Shown one piece after another: positions 1 to 9,368 of a stretch of DNA of 20,000 nt; position 1 is the first letter of the stretch, and every line of letters starts with the position of its first letter. The notes beneath the pieces were generated by a model. The model saw nothing but the letters and a program-made list of their open reading frames with translations, was not told where the DNA came from and did no database searches. The stretch is from Neocallimastix lanati (nom. inval.) (taxonomy: Eukaryota > Neocallimastigomycota > Neocallimastigomycetes > Neocallimastigales > Neocallimastigaceae), in the NCBI GenBank assembly GCA_016946835.1, contig JACVTC010000165.1, positions 220,001 through 240,000 on the forward strand, given 5' to 3'. The position numbers and the translations under genes were made by a program.

Positions 1-33
1 AAAAGAATGTTAAGGGCTTAAATTGTTGTTGTA

Positions 34-73
<40 letters not shown>

Positions 74-564
74 TTATCATTAATAATTAATAATTAATAA
101 TAAAAAATAATAAAAATTTAAAAAAAAAAAAGAAAAAGAAAAATTTAAAAAAATATATATAAATATATAAATATTCTAAATTTTATTTCATTTCATTTAT
201 AAATATTCTAAATTTTATTTCATTTTATTTATGAATTTTTATTCAAAGTTTTGTTATTATTCATTAACCATTTTACTATCTAAAAAAGTTTATTTACTAT
301 TTAAATTTCAGTATTTTTATTTCTTCTAATGAAACATTTTTTATTTTATTTTACATGCTAAAAAGTTTAACAAATAATAAAAATTCAAAAAATAAAATAA
401 AAAATAAAATAAAATAAAATTTTTATTTTCATTTTATATTTTAAATTTCTAAATTTTTTCTTAATAACCTTCTTTTTTTTTTTTTTTTTTATTTTTTATT
501 TATTTTATATTTTTATCAATATTGTTTAGAGTTACGGAATTTAAGATACATAATTGAGTCAATT
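1..564. other. AT-rich intergenic with short repeats
   Basis: No gene is visible. The stretch holds an (AAT)n microsatellite at about 35-74. A direct repeat reading ATAAATATTCTAAATTTTAT and onward starts at 167 and again at 199 (period 32). There is an (AAAAT)n patch near 390-420 and a poly-T tract around 472-490. Stop codons are dense in all frames. Confidence 0.7.
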
Positions 565-804
565 TTATGTATTATGATAAAAAAGTGAACAAGCATTTAA
601 CTTATTCTGAATTAGATGCTTTTGTACTAATTGGGGCTTATACATAAACTCTATTACAATATGTTTCAATATAATTGTTTGATACTTATTTATTCAATAG
701 GGTTCATCTATTCTAACATTTCCCCTTAAACCTAGTAATTCTATAATGAATAAATTGATATACTGGTAAATTTGTGCATAAAAAATTATCCTATTTTTAT
801 AATA
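565..804 (-). pseudogene. Decayed coding relic, family unknown
   Basis: On the minus strand one frame stays open for about 80 codons, from 804 down to the TAA at 567-565, interrupted only by a TGA at 696-694. In DNA this A+T-rich, stops should occur far more often. The base composition is also visibly less A/T than the flanking repeats. Readable pieces include AQIYQYINLFIIELLGLRGN and, after the TGA, a segment ending KLNACSLFYHNT. No start codon, domain or family was recognised. It could be a fragment of an old mobile-element protein or of a host gene, or a chance open frame. On the opposite strand a 26-codon ATG-initiated frame (567-647) overlaps it, which weakens the case. Confidence 0.35.
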
Positions 805-884
805 TTAAATTAATAAATATTGATTTATTTATCATTTAATTTATCCATCTATTTATTTAACTACTAAATAATAAATAATAAATA

Positions 885-1020
885 ATAAAAAGAATAAAAA
901 GAGTATTTATTAATAAATAATAAATAATAAATAATAAAAATAATAAAAAGAGTATTTATTAATAAATAATAAATAATAAATAATAAAAATAATAAAAAGA
1001 GTATTTATTAATAAATAATA
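885..1020 (+). repeat. 49-nt tandem repeat with palindromic core
   Basis: The marker GAGTATTT occurs at 901, 950 and 999, an exact 49-nt period. Each unit reads AAAAAGAG, then the perfect 16-bp palindrome TATTTATTAATAAATA, then a short run of AATAAAT heptamers. The same unit recurs at 5605-5640 and 6670-7020, and in reverse orientation elsewhere in the window. Confidence 0.85.
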
Positions 1021-1355
1021 AAGAATAAAGAATAAATAATAAATAATAAATAATAAATAATAAATAATAAAATAATAAATAATAAATAATAAATAATAAA
1101 TAATAAATAATAAATAATAAATAAATAATAAATAATAAATAAATAATAAATAATAAATAATAAATAATAAATAATAAATAATAAATAATAAATAATAAAT
1201 AATAAATAATAAATAATAAATAATAAATAATAAATAATAAATAATAAATAATAAATAATTAAATAATAAATAATAAATAATAAATAATAAATAATAAATA
1301 ATAAATAATAAATAATAAATAATAAATAATAAATAATAAATAATAAATAATAAAT
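1021..1355. repeat. (AATAAAT)n heptamer satellite
   Basis: A long, nearly uninterrupted array of the 7-nt unit AATAAAT runs through this block, with occasional slips such as AAATAAATAA and AATAATTAAAT. It follows directly from the 49-nt units, which contain the same heptamer. No coding content is visible. Confidence 0.9.
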
Positions 1356-1363
1356 AAATAAAT

Positions 1364-1402
1364 ATTAATATTAAATATTAATATTAAATATTAATATTAA
1401 AT
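1364..1402. repeat. 13-nt tandem repeat ATTAATATTAAAT, three copies
   Basis: Three perfect head-to-tail copies of ATTAATATTAAAT start at 1364, 1377 and 1390. Each unit contains the palindrome AATATT. It closes the heptamer array on its right side. Confidence 0.9.
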
Positions 1403-1690
1403 ATTAAATAATAAATAATATAATTATTAATAATGTTAACATTGCTATAATTGATTATTTGATTGTTTTATTGTTGCTTAATTATTCATCTCTAGTCTAA
1501 TTGTTCCAAATACAAAGTAAACATGGCATATACATCTGATGATATATCATTTATCTATAAATGGAGAATATTAATTATATTTTTTAATATTTTTTTTTTT
1601 TTTTTTTTTTTTACTATTTCTTGGAATACAAAATTAATTTTATTTATTTATTTATTTATTTATTTTTTAGTACTATCAATACATACATAT
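1403..1690. other. Unique AT-rich spacer
   Basis: This is a less repetitive spacer between arrays. It contains a run of about 22 T near 1590-1612 and a (TTTA)n patch near 1640-1665. A 60-codon open frame starting at 1621 reads only through (TTTA)n and TATA-type repeats, so it is not considered a gene. Confidence 0.6.
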
Positions 1691-1990
1691 TTGTATATAT
1701 AAATATGTATATATATCTATATAAATATGTATTACATGTATATGTATATATAAATATGTATATATATCTATATAAATATGTATATATAAATATGTATATA
1801 TAAATATATCTATATAAATATATCTATATAAATATATCTATATAAATATATCTATATAAATATATCTATATAAATATATCTATATAAATATGTATATATA
1901 AATAATATCTAAATATGTAATATCTAAATATATATGTATTCATATATGTAATATCTAAATATATATGTATTCATATATGTAATATCTAAA
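1691..1990. repeat. TATA-type minisatellite, 14-nt and 31-nt units
   Basis: Interleaved ATATAT/AAAT repeats. From about 1801 a 14-nt unit AAATATATCTATAT repeats about six times, with its C at 1810, 1824, 1838, 1852, 1866 and 1880. From about 1915 a 31-nt unit containing GTATTCATATATGTAATATC repeats two to three times, with the C of ATTCAT at 1941 and 1972. Confidence 0.85.
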
Positions 1991-2345
1991 TATTGTATAT
2001 AAAATTTTGGGTATCTACAACAAATATTTGTTGTATCTACACAAATTTATAGAACTCTCTATTTATTTTAACCATTCTGCTTTTGAAAATAATGGTTCAT
2101 CCATAGTTTTAATCCCATTTGGGATGCAGAAAGAGTTTCATTAAGAATAAAATAAACGAAATGGATTAATTTTACCTTATTTTATCTTATTTTATTTCTA
2201 TGTTCATTATAGATATAGATATTTATAGAGATAGAGCATAACAGATAATGATAATAAGAAAAAATAGAAAAAAAAATTAATATTTATTATATTCATATTA
2301 AATCATAGGATACATAGAACCATTTAACTATTTATTATATATTAT
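1991..2345. other. Unique spacer with one short open minus-strand frame
   Basis: This spacer is richer in G+C than its surroundings. On the minus strand a 26-codon open stretch runs from 2145 to the TAA at 2070-2068 and includes ETLSASQMGLKLWMN. It has no start codon and no recognised family, and may be a coding relic or chance. The rest shows ordinary AT-rich sequence with ATAGATATAG-type short repeats near 2210-2235. Confidence 0.4.
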
Positions 2346-2350
2346 AACTA

Positions 2351-2503
2351 TTTTATTTTATTTTATTTTATTTTATTTTATTTTATTTTATTTTATTTTA
2401 TTCAATCTGTACTTTATATTCATATTTCTACTATTTATTTTATTTTATTTTGTTTTATTTTATTTTATTTTATTTTATTTTATTTTATTTTATTTTATTT
2501 TAT
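2351..2503. repeat. (TTTTA)n pentamer arrays
   Basis: Ten perfect TTTTA copies occupy 2351-2400. After about 30 nt of unique sequence, a second array of the same pentamer (about 2434-2503) follows, with one G interruption near 2451. These are ordinary microsatellites. Confidence 0.9.
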
Positions 2504-2820
2504 TACTTTTTTAATATTTTATTTTATTCTATAAACTTTATTTTGTCTCTCATCTTCTTCAATGTATATATAAAGAAATTGTATTTATTTATTATTATTA
2601 TTATTCAATAGAAAATATTTAATCTATATGAGAAAGTATCATATTAAAATAAACAAATTTTATTATTATTATTATTATTATTATTTTTTTTTATTTAGAA
2701 TAAGAAATCCATTAGAGTCCTTCATTTATATAGGTTAGCTGCCAAAAAATGATGATTTCATATAGCTTGTTTTTATTTTTTTTTTTTTTCTTTTATTTAT
2801 TATTATTTATTCTTTTATTT
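2504..2820. other. Intergenic, (ATT)n microsatellites
   Basis: No gene is visible. There are (TTA)n runs near 2587-2606 and 2659-2683, a poly-T tract near 2776-2789, and a short unique patch near 2700-2770 with no open frame of note. Confidence 0.6.
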
Positions 2821-2829
2821 ACTGTTTAT

Positions 2830-2905
2830 TAGTTATTATTTATTAATGATTAATAAATACTCTTTTTTATTATTTATTATTTATTAATAAATACTCTTTA
2901 TTATT
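2830..2905 (-). repeat. Dispersed palindrome-cored unit, reverse orientation, two copies
   Basis: AATAAATACTCTTT, the reverse complement of the unit seen at 885-1020, occurs twice with its ACTC at about 2860 and 2894 (34-nt spacing). Both copies are followed by TTATTTATT heptamer sequence. The left copy has a degenerate palindrome (TTAATGATTAATAAAT), while the right copy keeps TATTTATTAATAAATA. Confidence 0.8.
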
Positions 2906-3710
2906 ATTTATTATCTAATTATTTCTAAAAATTATCTTTTATTTGTATGTTTTTATTTAGTAATAATTAAAGTTTATGTAACATTTTATATTATTTTTTT
3001 TAATTTTTTATATTATCTGTATCACTTTTTATTTTTTTTTTCAATGTTGAACATAAACCTTATTTACTATAAAAAGTCAAATTATATTTAATTTTGTTTT
3101 ATTTATTTAGATATAATTTAATTTTGTAATACCCCTAACCCTCATTCTTATTTAATGTTTAATTAAATATAAAAGGATGTAAAGGAATTATTCAACGTAT
3201 GTAGTCATCATTTTTTAATTTAGGTTGTGCTACCCGATTTAGCATTATATCCTTTTTTATTATATGTTATTTTATTTTCTATGATATTTATTATTATATT
3301 TATTATTATATTTAGTACTATATTTAGTATTATTTTTTTTTTAAATTTCATAGTTGTTTAAATTTATGGTTTAATGTACCACAACAATAATGGGATTTAT
3401 GGCTAAATAAAGGATGAGGCGTGGTTGATTTAAGAAAATTTATTAGTTTATTTTTATTTTTTGATCTGTGGACGAGTAAAAAATTTTAGTGATTACATTT
3501 TAGAGATGTATTAGATCTATAATTCATATAATATAATTCATCTAATTATTAGTAGTAGAATTTTATTATGCCAATAAATCTCTTTTTATATTATTAATGG
3601 TATTTTGAATTTATGGAATATTTGTATTAAATAATAAACTATTCAATATTATCGTTTTATTTAATATTTTATTATAGTTTTATAGTTTTAATGAATCGCT
3701 TAATATTTTT
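2906..3710. other. AT-rich intergenic, no gene seen
   Basis: Relatively unique sequence with somewhat more G+C at 3115-3250 and 3365-3500. Several short frames are open on both strands in those two patches (for example minus strand around 3345-3440), but none is longer than about 30 codons and none is recognisable. A CCCCTAACCCTC stretch at about 3128-3140 resembles one and a half telomere repeats and is probably chance. Confidence 0.5.
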
Positions 3711-3780
3711 ATATCTATTTAGATATATAATTATTATATTTTATTGTTAAATATCTATTTAGATATATAATTATTATATT
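3711..3780. repeat. Perfect 30-bp direct repeat, period 40
   Basis: The 30-mer beginning ATATCTATTTAGATATATAA occurs at 3711-3740 and again, identical, at 3751-3780, separated by 10 nt. It contains the palindrome ATATCTATTTAGATAT. The perfect identity implies a recent duplication or slippage event. Confidence 0.9.
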
Positions 3781-4190
3781 ATAACTAAAGATATTTTATA
3801 TTTATATATTATATATATTAAAATAATATATATTTAAGTATATATATTAAAAAGAAAAGAGTGCATGTATCATAGGTAATGTGATAATTTTAATTTAAAT
3901 TTTTTTTAAAAAAAAGATAATAAATGAATTAATTAATAATTAATAGTTAAATAAATAAATATATAAATATATAAATATATAAATATATAAATATATAAAT
4001 ATATATTAATAAATAAATAAATAAATAAATAAATAATAATTATAATATAATATAATATGAAATGTTATGAGTTAGTCATCATCTTCTAATCATTTAAATA
4101 TTTATAATGAATTCTTTTTTTTTTTTTTTTATATTCTTCTTCTTTTAATTAAAGAATAATAAATTGATTACTCATAATCAATTTCTGTTA
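3781..4190. repeat. AT-rich spacer with ATATATAAA and AAAT arrays
   Basis: A 9-nt ATATATAAA-type array spans about 3955-4005 and passes into (AAAT)n at about 4008-4036. The remainder is unique AT-rich sequence ending in a run of T near 4117-4131. No coding content is seen. Confidence 0.75.
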
Positions 4191-4405
4191 TTTATTATTT
4201 ATCTATTTATTATTTATTATTTAATTGATAAATACTCTTCTTATTATTTAATTAATAAATACTCTTATTATTATTTATTATTTATTCAATTATTTATTAT
4301 TTATTATTTATTATTTATTATTTATTATTTATTATTATTTATTATTTATTTATTATTTATTACTTATTTATTTATTATTTATTATTTATTATTTATTATT
4401 GCTCA
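4191..4405 (-). repeat. Reverse-orientation dispersed units plus (TTATTTA)n array
   Basis: Two AATACTCTT copies lie with their ACTC at about 4234 and 4262 (28-nt spacing), followed by a long TTATTTA heptamer array to about 4400. This is the mirror arrangement of the 885-1355 block. A 98-codon open frame starting at 4164 merely reads the array as Tyr/Leu/Phe/Ile repeats and is not accepted as a gene. Confidence 0.85.
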
Positions 4406-5200
4406 TTTGAAAATAATTAAAAATAAAGAGTTTTTCTTTTTTATGTATTTCCAAATGTAATTAATAATCATCAAATTAAAAATTTTTTTTGAGATTTTCA
4501 TAGTATTGCTTTAAATTTTTTTTTGTTTTTTACTGCATTATATTTAATTTTTTATTTTTTTTATAATAATTATTATTTTACTTTTACATTATTCTTCATG
4601 TCCATTAACTTTCATTAATACTTTTTTTATACTCTTTTTGCCTTTTTTTTTTTTGTATATAATTTTATTTTTTTGTTCATTTTTACTGTCTTTTTCTTGC
4701 TACCTTTTCTTATTTCCTTTTATTTTTTCCTTTTATTTTTTTTTTTAAATTCCTACACATTGAACGTGTCACAAAATTTTTTTTTGTTTGTTTGTTAAAA
4801 TAAATTTTTTTATTTAATTTAAAGTTCAAATGTAATTAAAAATATATTACAATACTATTATAATATATTTATATTTATTTAATACATTAATAATTGATTT
4901 AGTCAAATTAGGTTTTCTTTTATTTATAATAATAAATAAAGTTTTATAAGCGTATAAATTAATTTAAGATATAATAAAAATTAAAAAAAAAAAAAAGAAA
5001 TAGAAATAGAATTTAACATAATTTAATTTAATTTAATTTATGTTGAATTAAATTAAAAATTTGAGTAAGTTTGGACCAAATTAAATTCCATTTTCAATTC
5101 TGTACTTGTGATTTATATTATTCATTATATTGTTATATGCATCAACCAATATATTTCATTTACATTGATGTATATAATTTAATTTTCTATCATAAATAAT
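4406..5200. other. AT-rich intergenic, no gene seen
   Basis: Mostly T-rich unique sequence on the plus strand (4480-4760, with many T runs), then mixed AT. A (TTTAA)n patch lies near 5020-5040, followed by a short imperfect inverted copy (AATTAAATTAAAAA) near 5046. No open frame of interest on either strand. Confidence 0.6.
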
Positions 5201-5600
5201 AAAAAATAATTAAATACTAATAATTGAATAATTAAATAATTGAATAATTGAATAATAGATAATAAATAATAGATAATAAATAATTGAATAATAAATAATA
5301 GATAATAAATAATAAATAATAAATAATAAATAATAAATAATAAATAATAAATAATAAATAATAAATAATAAATAATAAATAATAATAATAAATAATAAAT
5401 AATAAATAATTAAATAATAAATAATTGAATAATAAATAATAAATAATTGAATAATAAATAATAAATAATTGAATAATAAATAATTGAATAATAAAATAAT
5501 AAATAATTGAATAATAAATAATTGAATAATAAATAATAAATAATTGAATAATAAATAATAAATAATTGAATAATAAATAATTAAATAATAATTGAATAAA
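5201..5600. repeat. Mixed (AATAAAT)n and TTGAATAAT arrays
   Basis: AATAAAT heptamers (long run about 5290-5410) are interspersed with TTGAATAATAAATAA-type composite units (about 5415-5590). The alternation of a 7-nt and a 9-nt unit gives a higher-order pattern rather than a simple microsatellite. Confidence 0.8.
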
Positions 5601-5604
5601 TAAT

Positions 5605-5820
5605 AAATACTAATAAAAAGAGTATGTATTAATTAAATAATAAATAATAAATAATAAATAATAAATAATAAATAATAAATAATAAATAATAAATAATAAA
5701 TAATAAATAATAAATAATAAATAATAAATAATAAATAATAAATAATAAATGATAAATAATAAATGATAAATAATAAATAATAAATAATAAATAATAAATA
5801 ATTAAATAACGAAATAATAA
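5605..5820 (+). repeat. One dispersed unit plus (AATAAAT)n array
   Basis: AATAAAAAGAGTATGTATTAATTAAATAAT at about 5611-5640 is a diverged copy of the palindrome-cored unit (GTATGTATTAATTAAATA instead of the perfect palindrome). It is followed by a heptamer array to about 5805 with a few AATGATA variants. Confidence 0.8.
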
Positions 5821-5821
5821 A

Positions 5822-5920
5822 TAATTGAATAATTGAATAATTGAATAATTGAATAATTGAATAATTGAATAATTGAATAATTGAATAATTGAATAATTGA
5901 ATAATTGAATAATTGAATAA
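5822..5920. repeat. (AATTGAATA)n nonamer array, about 11 copies
   Basis: An uninterrupted, essentially perfect run of the 9-nt unit TTGAATAAT (equivalently AATTGAATA). The same nonamer is scattered through 5220-5590, so this looks like a local homogenised expansion of it. Confidence 0.9.
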
Positions 5921-6669
5921 TATTTTTTTTTATTTTTAATTAATAAATTTTTAAAAATGTAAAAAATGGAATTTAATAATTATGTAATACCACAAAAAAA
6001 ATAATAAAAGGAAAGGAAGGAAAGGAAAGGAATTAGTGATTATACCTGAAAATAAAAGAATAATTTGCTAGATCAAATGGGTCAAATAAAAAAAAAAAAA
6101 AAAAAAAAGAGAGAATTTTAATATAAGAATATAAATCCCATCTCTAATTTTTATAAAATTTAATCTATTCATATTAATCATTATCTTATCTTAGGTGTTA
6201 CAATTAACAATTAACAATTAATTATTAATTATTATTATTATTATTATTTATTATTATTTATTATAATTTTATATTAATTTATTATAGATTAATCTAATTC
6301 ATTTATCTATCATTTTAATGAGTGATTTTATTATTTTATTATTTAATTATTTATTATTTAATTATTTATTATTTATTATTCAATTATTATTTTGTTATTT
6401 ATTATTTATTATTTATTAATAAATACTCATTATTTATTATTTATTATTATTATATAATCTTCTTTATTCTATTTATTTTATATTATTAATACTATTTTGA
6501 GTGAATTTCATTATTTTTTTTATATCGCTTTTATGATAATGTAAATATCAATATATAATTAAAATTCTATTATTATTCTTTTATTGCCTGAAAGTAAATA
6601 ATATCAATTAAATTATGATTAATAATTTAATAATTAAATAAGTAAATAAATAAATAATAAATAATAAAA
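5921..6669. other. AT-rich intergenic with scattered repeats
   Basis: No gene is visible. There is a GGAAA-type purine patch at 6008-6032 and a poly-A run near 6090-6108. (ATT)n and TTATTTA repeats occur near 6225-6265 and 6330-6450, including one reverse-orientation AATAAATACTC unit with its ACTC at about 6426. Confidence 0.6.
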
Positions 6670-7022
6670 AAAAAAGTATTTATTAATAAAGAATTGAATA
6701 ATAAAAAAAAAAGAATATTTATTAATAAATAATAAATAATAAATAATAAAAAGAATATTTATTAATAAATAATAAATAATAAATAATAAAAAGAGTATTT
6801 ATTAATAAATAATAAATAATAAATAATAAAAAGAATATTTATTAATAAATAATAAATAATAAATAATAAAAAGAGTATTTATTAATAAAAAATAAATAAT
6901 AAATAATAAATAATAAAAAGAGTATTTATTAATAAATAATAAATAATAAATAATAAAAAGAGTATTTATTAATAAATAATTAAATAATTAAATAAAAAAG
7001 AGTATTTATTAATAAATAATAA
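6670..7022 (+). repeat. 40-nt palindrome-cored tandem array, about nine units
   Basis: The marker GA/GTATTTATTAATAAA occurs at about 6676, 6713, 6753, 6793, 6833, 6873, 6920, 6960 and 7000, mostly an exact 40-nt period, with one 47-nt unit that gained one heptamer. Each unit is AAAAAGA(A/G), then the TATTTATTAATAAATA palindrome, then two to three AATAAAT heptamers. Units alternate between GAATATTT and GAGTATTT variants in the left half, which suggests an 80-nt higher-order duplication. Confidence 0.9.
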
Positions 7023-7740
7023 ATATTATATTATTATTAAATAGTATTATTATATATTATTATTAAATAGTATTATTAAATTAGTGTGAATAATCTCTAT
7101 TCTTTTTATTGCTAACTCTTAATCAACTCTAATTTTTTATCTTATAGACTTTATTAATAAATAAAGTTTTGAATACTTTTTTGATGCTATATAAAAATTA
7201 ATAAAGTAGATTAAATTTTTAATTAATATTTAATTTACAATATTCAATTCTATTTTGTAATTTCATTTATTTTGATTGTAATCTATTGATGATTTCTACT
7301 TTTATTATGATTTAAGATTATTATTGCCATAGTGAATAATATAAAGTTTATTTTTTAATTTTTATCCTATATTAATATTATATAATATTATATAATTTCA
7401 TTTAATATCCTATAATACTATTATTATTTAATTTTATTATTATGATTATTTAATTTTATTATTATTTAATTTTATTATTATGATTATTAGTATTATTATT
7501 ATTATTTAATTTTATTATTTAATTTTATTATTATTAATATTAATATTAATATATTTAATTTTATTATTATTATTATTTAATTTTATTATTAAAAATATGA
7601 TATTATTTATTATTTATTTTTAATTATTTATTATTTATTATTATTATTTATTATTATTTATATAAATAAATCATTTTGTTTTACGTTAATATTTTTTTTA
7701 AAAGAAAAATATTTTTAATTTATTTTAATTTTTATTTCTT
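7023..7740. other. AT-rich intergenic, ATT-type repeats
   Basis: No gene is visible. A direct repeat of ATTATTATTAAATAGTATTATT lies near 7028-7075. A TTTAATTTTATTATTATTA-type array lies at about 7428-7590, with two copies including TATGATTATT. These are followed by TTATTTATTATT sequence. Confidence 0.6.
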
Positions 7741-7747
7741 TTTTGTT

Positions 7748-7750
<3 letters not shown>

Positions 7751-7790
<40 letters not shown>
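7751..7790. repeat. Poly-T tract, 40 T
   Basis: Forty consecutive T on the plus strand, among the longest homopolymers in the window. Another T run of about 18 lies near 7922-7939. The open frame starting near 7676 crosses the tract as poly-Phe and is not a gene. Confidence 0.95.
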
Positions 7791-7791
<1 letters not shown>

Positions 7792-8342
7792 TTTTCTTTC
7801 TTTTTTCATAAGTAAAATCAGTTTTATTTTTTTTTTTATAATATATATACGTAATAAGAAATTAGTTGTTTTTAAATTTATTATTGAAAAAGAGTATTTT
7901 AGAAAAAAATCTATTTATGTTTTTTTTTTTTTTTTTTTTATTTATTTAATTATAAAATGAAATAATATATTTTTTTGGTTAAAGTTAATAGAAAATATAT
8001 ACGAAAGAAAAAAAAAACATTTTAGAAATCTTTGTAATAAAGAAACAACAAGATTTTTTTTTATTTGTATTATTAATTTTTTTTTTTTTTTAATAAACAT
8101 AATAAATATTTTATTTTATTATTTTTTTTTGAGTATAAAAAAATTTTCAAATAAAATAAGAAATAACAGATTATATTAATTGTTAAAGATTTTGAAGATT
8201 GTAAATAATTTTTGGTAAATGTCAAATTTAAAAAGATATATATATTAAAACTTATTTTAAGCATTTTTAGACTAATTATTTTCATTTAAATTATTTATTT
8301 ATATATAACTATTAAATAGATAAATTATTTTACAAGAAGAAT

Positions 8343-8373
<31 letters not shown>

Positions 8374-9300
8374 TATTAATTAATAAAAGAAAATATAGAT
8401 GAAAAAGTGAATTTTATAGTAATTTCAGTAAAGATAATCATTAATTTTCAAACATTATAATATTTATTAATATTGATAAACGTAATTAAAATATTATAAT
8501 ATGTTATTTATTTAATAAATGAAATAAAATTCACTATTCCTATCAAATAAAAATAAAAAATAAGAGAAAAAAAAATAATTCAAAATAGATAAAATTTTTT
8601 GAAATAAATTAATAATAATAAATTATCTGAAGATAAAAGATAAAAGGATATACATTAACGATATCAAAAAAAAAAAAAAAAAAAGAAAGAAAAAAATTTA
8701 TCTAAATTTTTTATACTCATATAAAAAATATTTTATTTTATTAAAAAAATTTTGAAATCACGAACTTTTTAAACAATTTTTTTTTATCAAAAATTAAAAA
8801 TCTTGCAAATACACTATTTTTTTCTACATTTTTTTTGTATTTAAAAAAATTTCATGAAATGAATATTTATTTCTTGGAATCTTATTAATAGAAAAAAAAA
8901 AGAAGAGAAAAATTCAAGGAAAAAAAAAAGTAAAACAAAAAACAACCAATAACGTATATTAAAAAATATTTAAAAGAACTTTTTTTTTCTTTTTTTAAAT
9001 ATTTTTTAATATATTTTTGAAGTTATTATTTTTAATATATATATTTAATTAAAAGTATTATATAATATACAAGTTAAAATATATATATTTAATATATTTA
9101 AATTCAAGAAATATATTTAAATATATTTAAATTAATACTCAATGCTAATTACTTAATAAATAAATATTTTTGAAAAAAAAGCGTAAATACGAGAAACGAC
9201 GTTCAAAAAAAAAAAAAAAAAAAAACTATCCTATTTTTTTTATTGAAGAAAATTAACAATTCTTCTTATTTTTAAATAATTTTTTAAACATAAAGTAAAT
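7791..9300. other. AT-rich intergenic upstream of the gene
   Basis: About 1.5 kb with no credible coding region. It carries many A or T homopolymers of 10-20 nt (near 8083, 8342, 8668, 9206) and an imperfect inverted pairing of ATATTTTTTAATATAT-like sequence near 8955-9020. It separates the repeat desert from the promoter region. Confidence 0.6.
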
Positions 9301-9368
9301 ATATTTTATTATATTATTTTTAATTTTTTTTTTTTTTTTTAAAAAAAAGAGAATATTGAAAAAAGAAA
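9301..9368 (+). promoter_or_regulatory. Putative promoter/5' leader, T-run/A-run element
   Basis: Directly upstream of the start codon lies a run of 17 T (9324-9340) joined to 8 A (9341-9348), then an A-rich leader. Such dA:dT tracts commonly mark nucleosome-poor promoters in AT-rich eukaryotes. No TATA assignment can be trusted in this composition. An in-frame TGA at 9357-9359 limits translation to the ATG at 9369, which has A at -3. Confidence 0.4.

Noticed and set aside
1621-1803. 60-codon plus-strand open frame
   Set aside because: It reads straight through (TTTA)n and TATA-type minisatellite and gives only Tyr/Ile/Asn/Val periodicity, with no protein-like complexity.
3125-3142. Telomere-like CCCCTAACCCTC
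   Set aside because: Fewer than two repeat units, with no array. Chance similarity is more likely than an interstitial telomere.
3345-3440. Possible coding relic on the minus strand (HPLFSHKSHYCCG)
   Set aside because: Two frames are open over the same short patch simply because it is less A/T-rich. About 30 codons is within chance expectation.
4164-4460. 98-codon plus-strand open frame
   Set aside because: It is the translation of a TTATTTA heptamer array (YYLLFII pattern), which is stop-free by repeat structure.
7676-7960. 94-codon plus-strand open frame
   Set aside because: It crosses a 40-T tract as poly-Phe and has no domain, conserved motif or plausible gene context.
8073-8285. 70-codon minus-strand open frame
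   Set aside because: Composition is indistinguishable from intergenic AT-rich DNA, with no motif and a poly-Lys end from a homopolymer.
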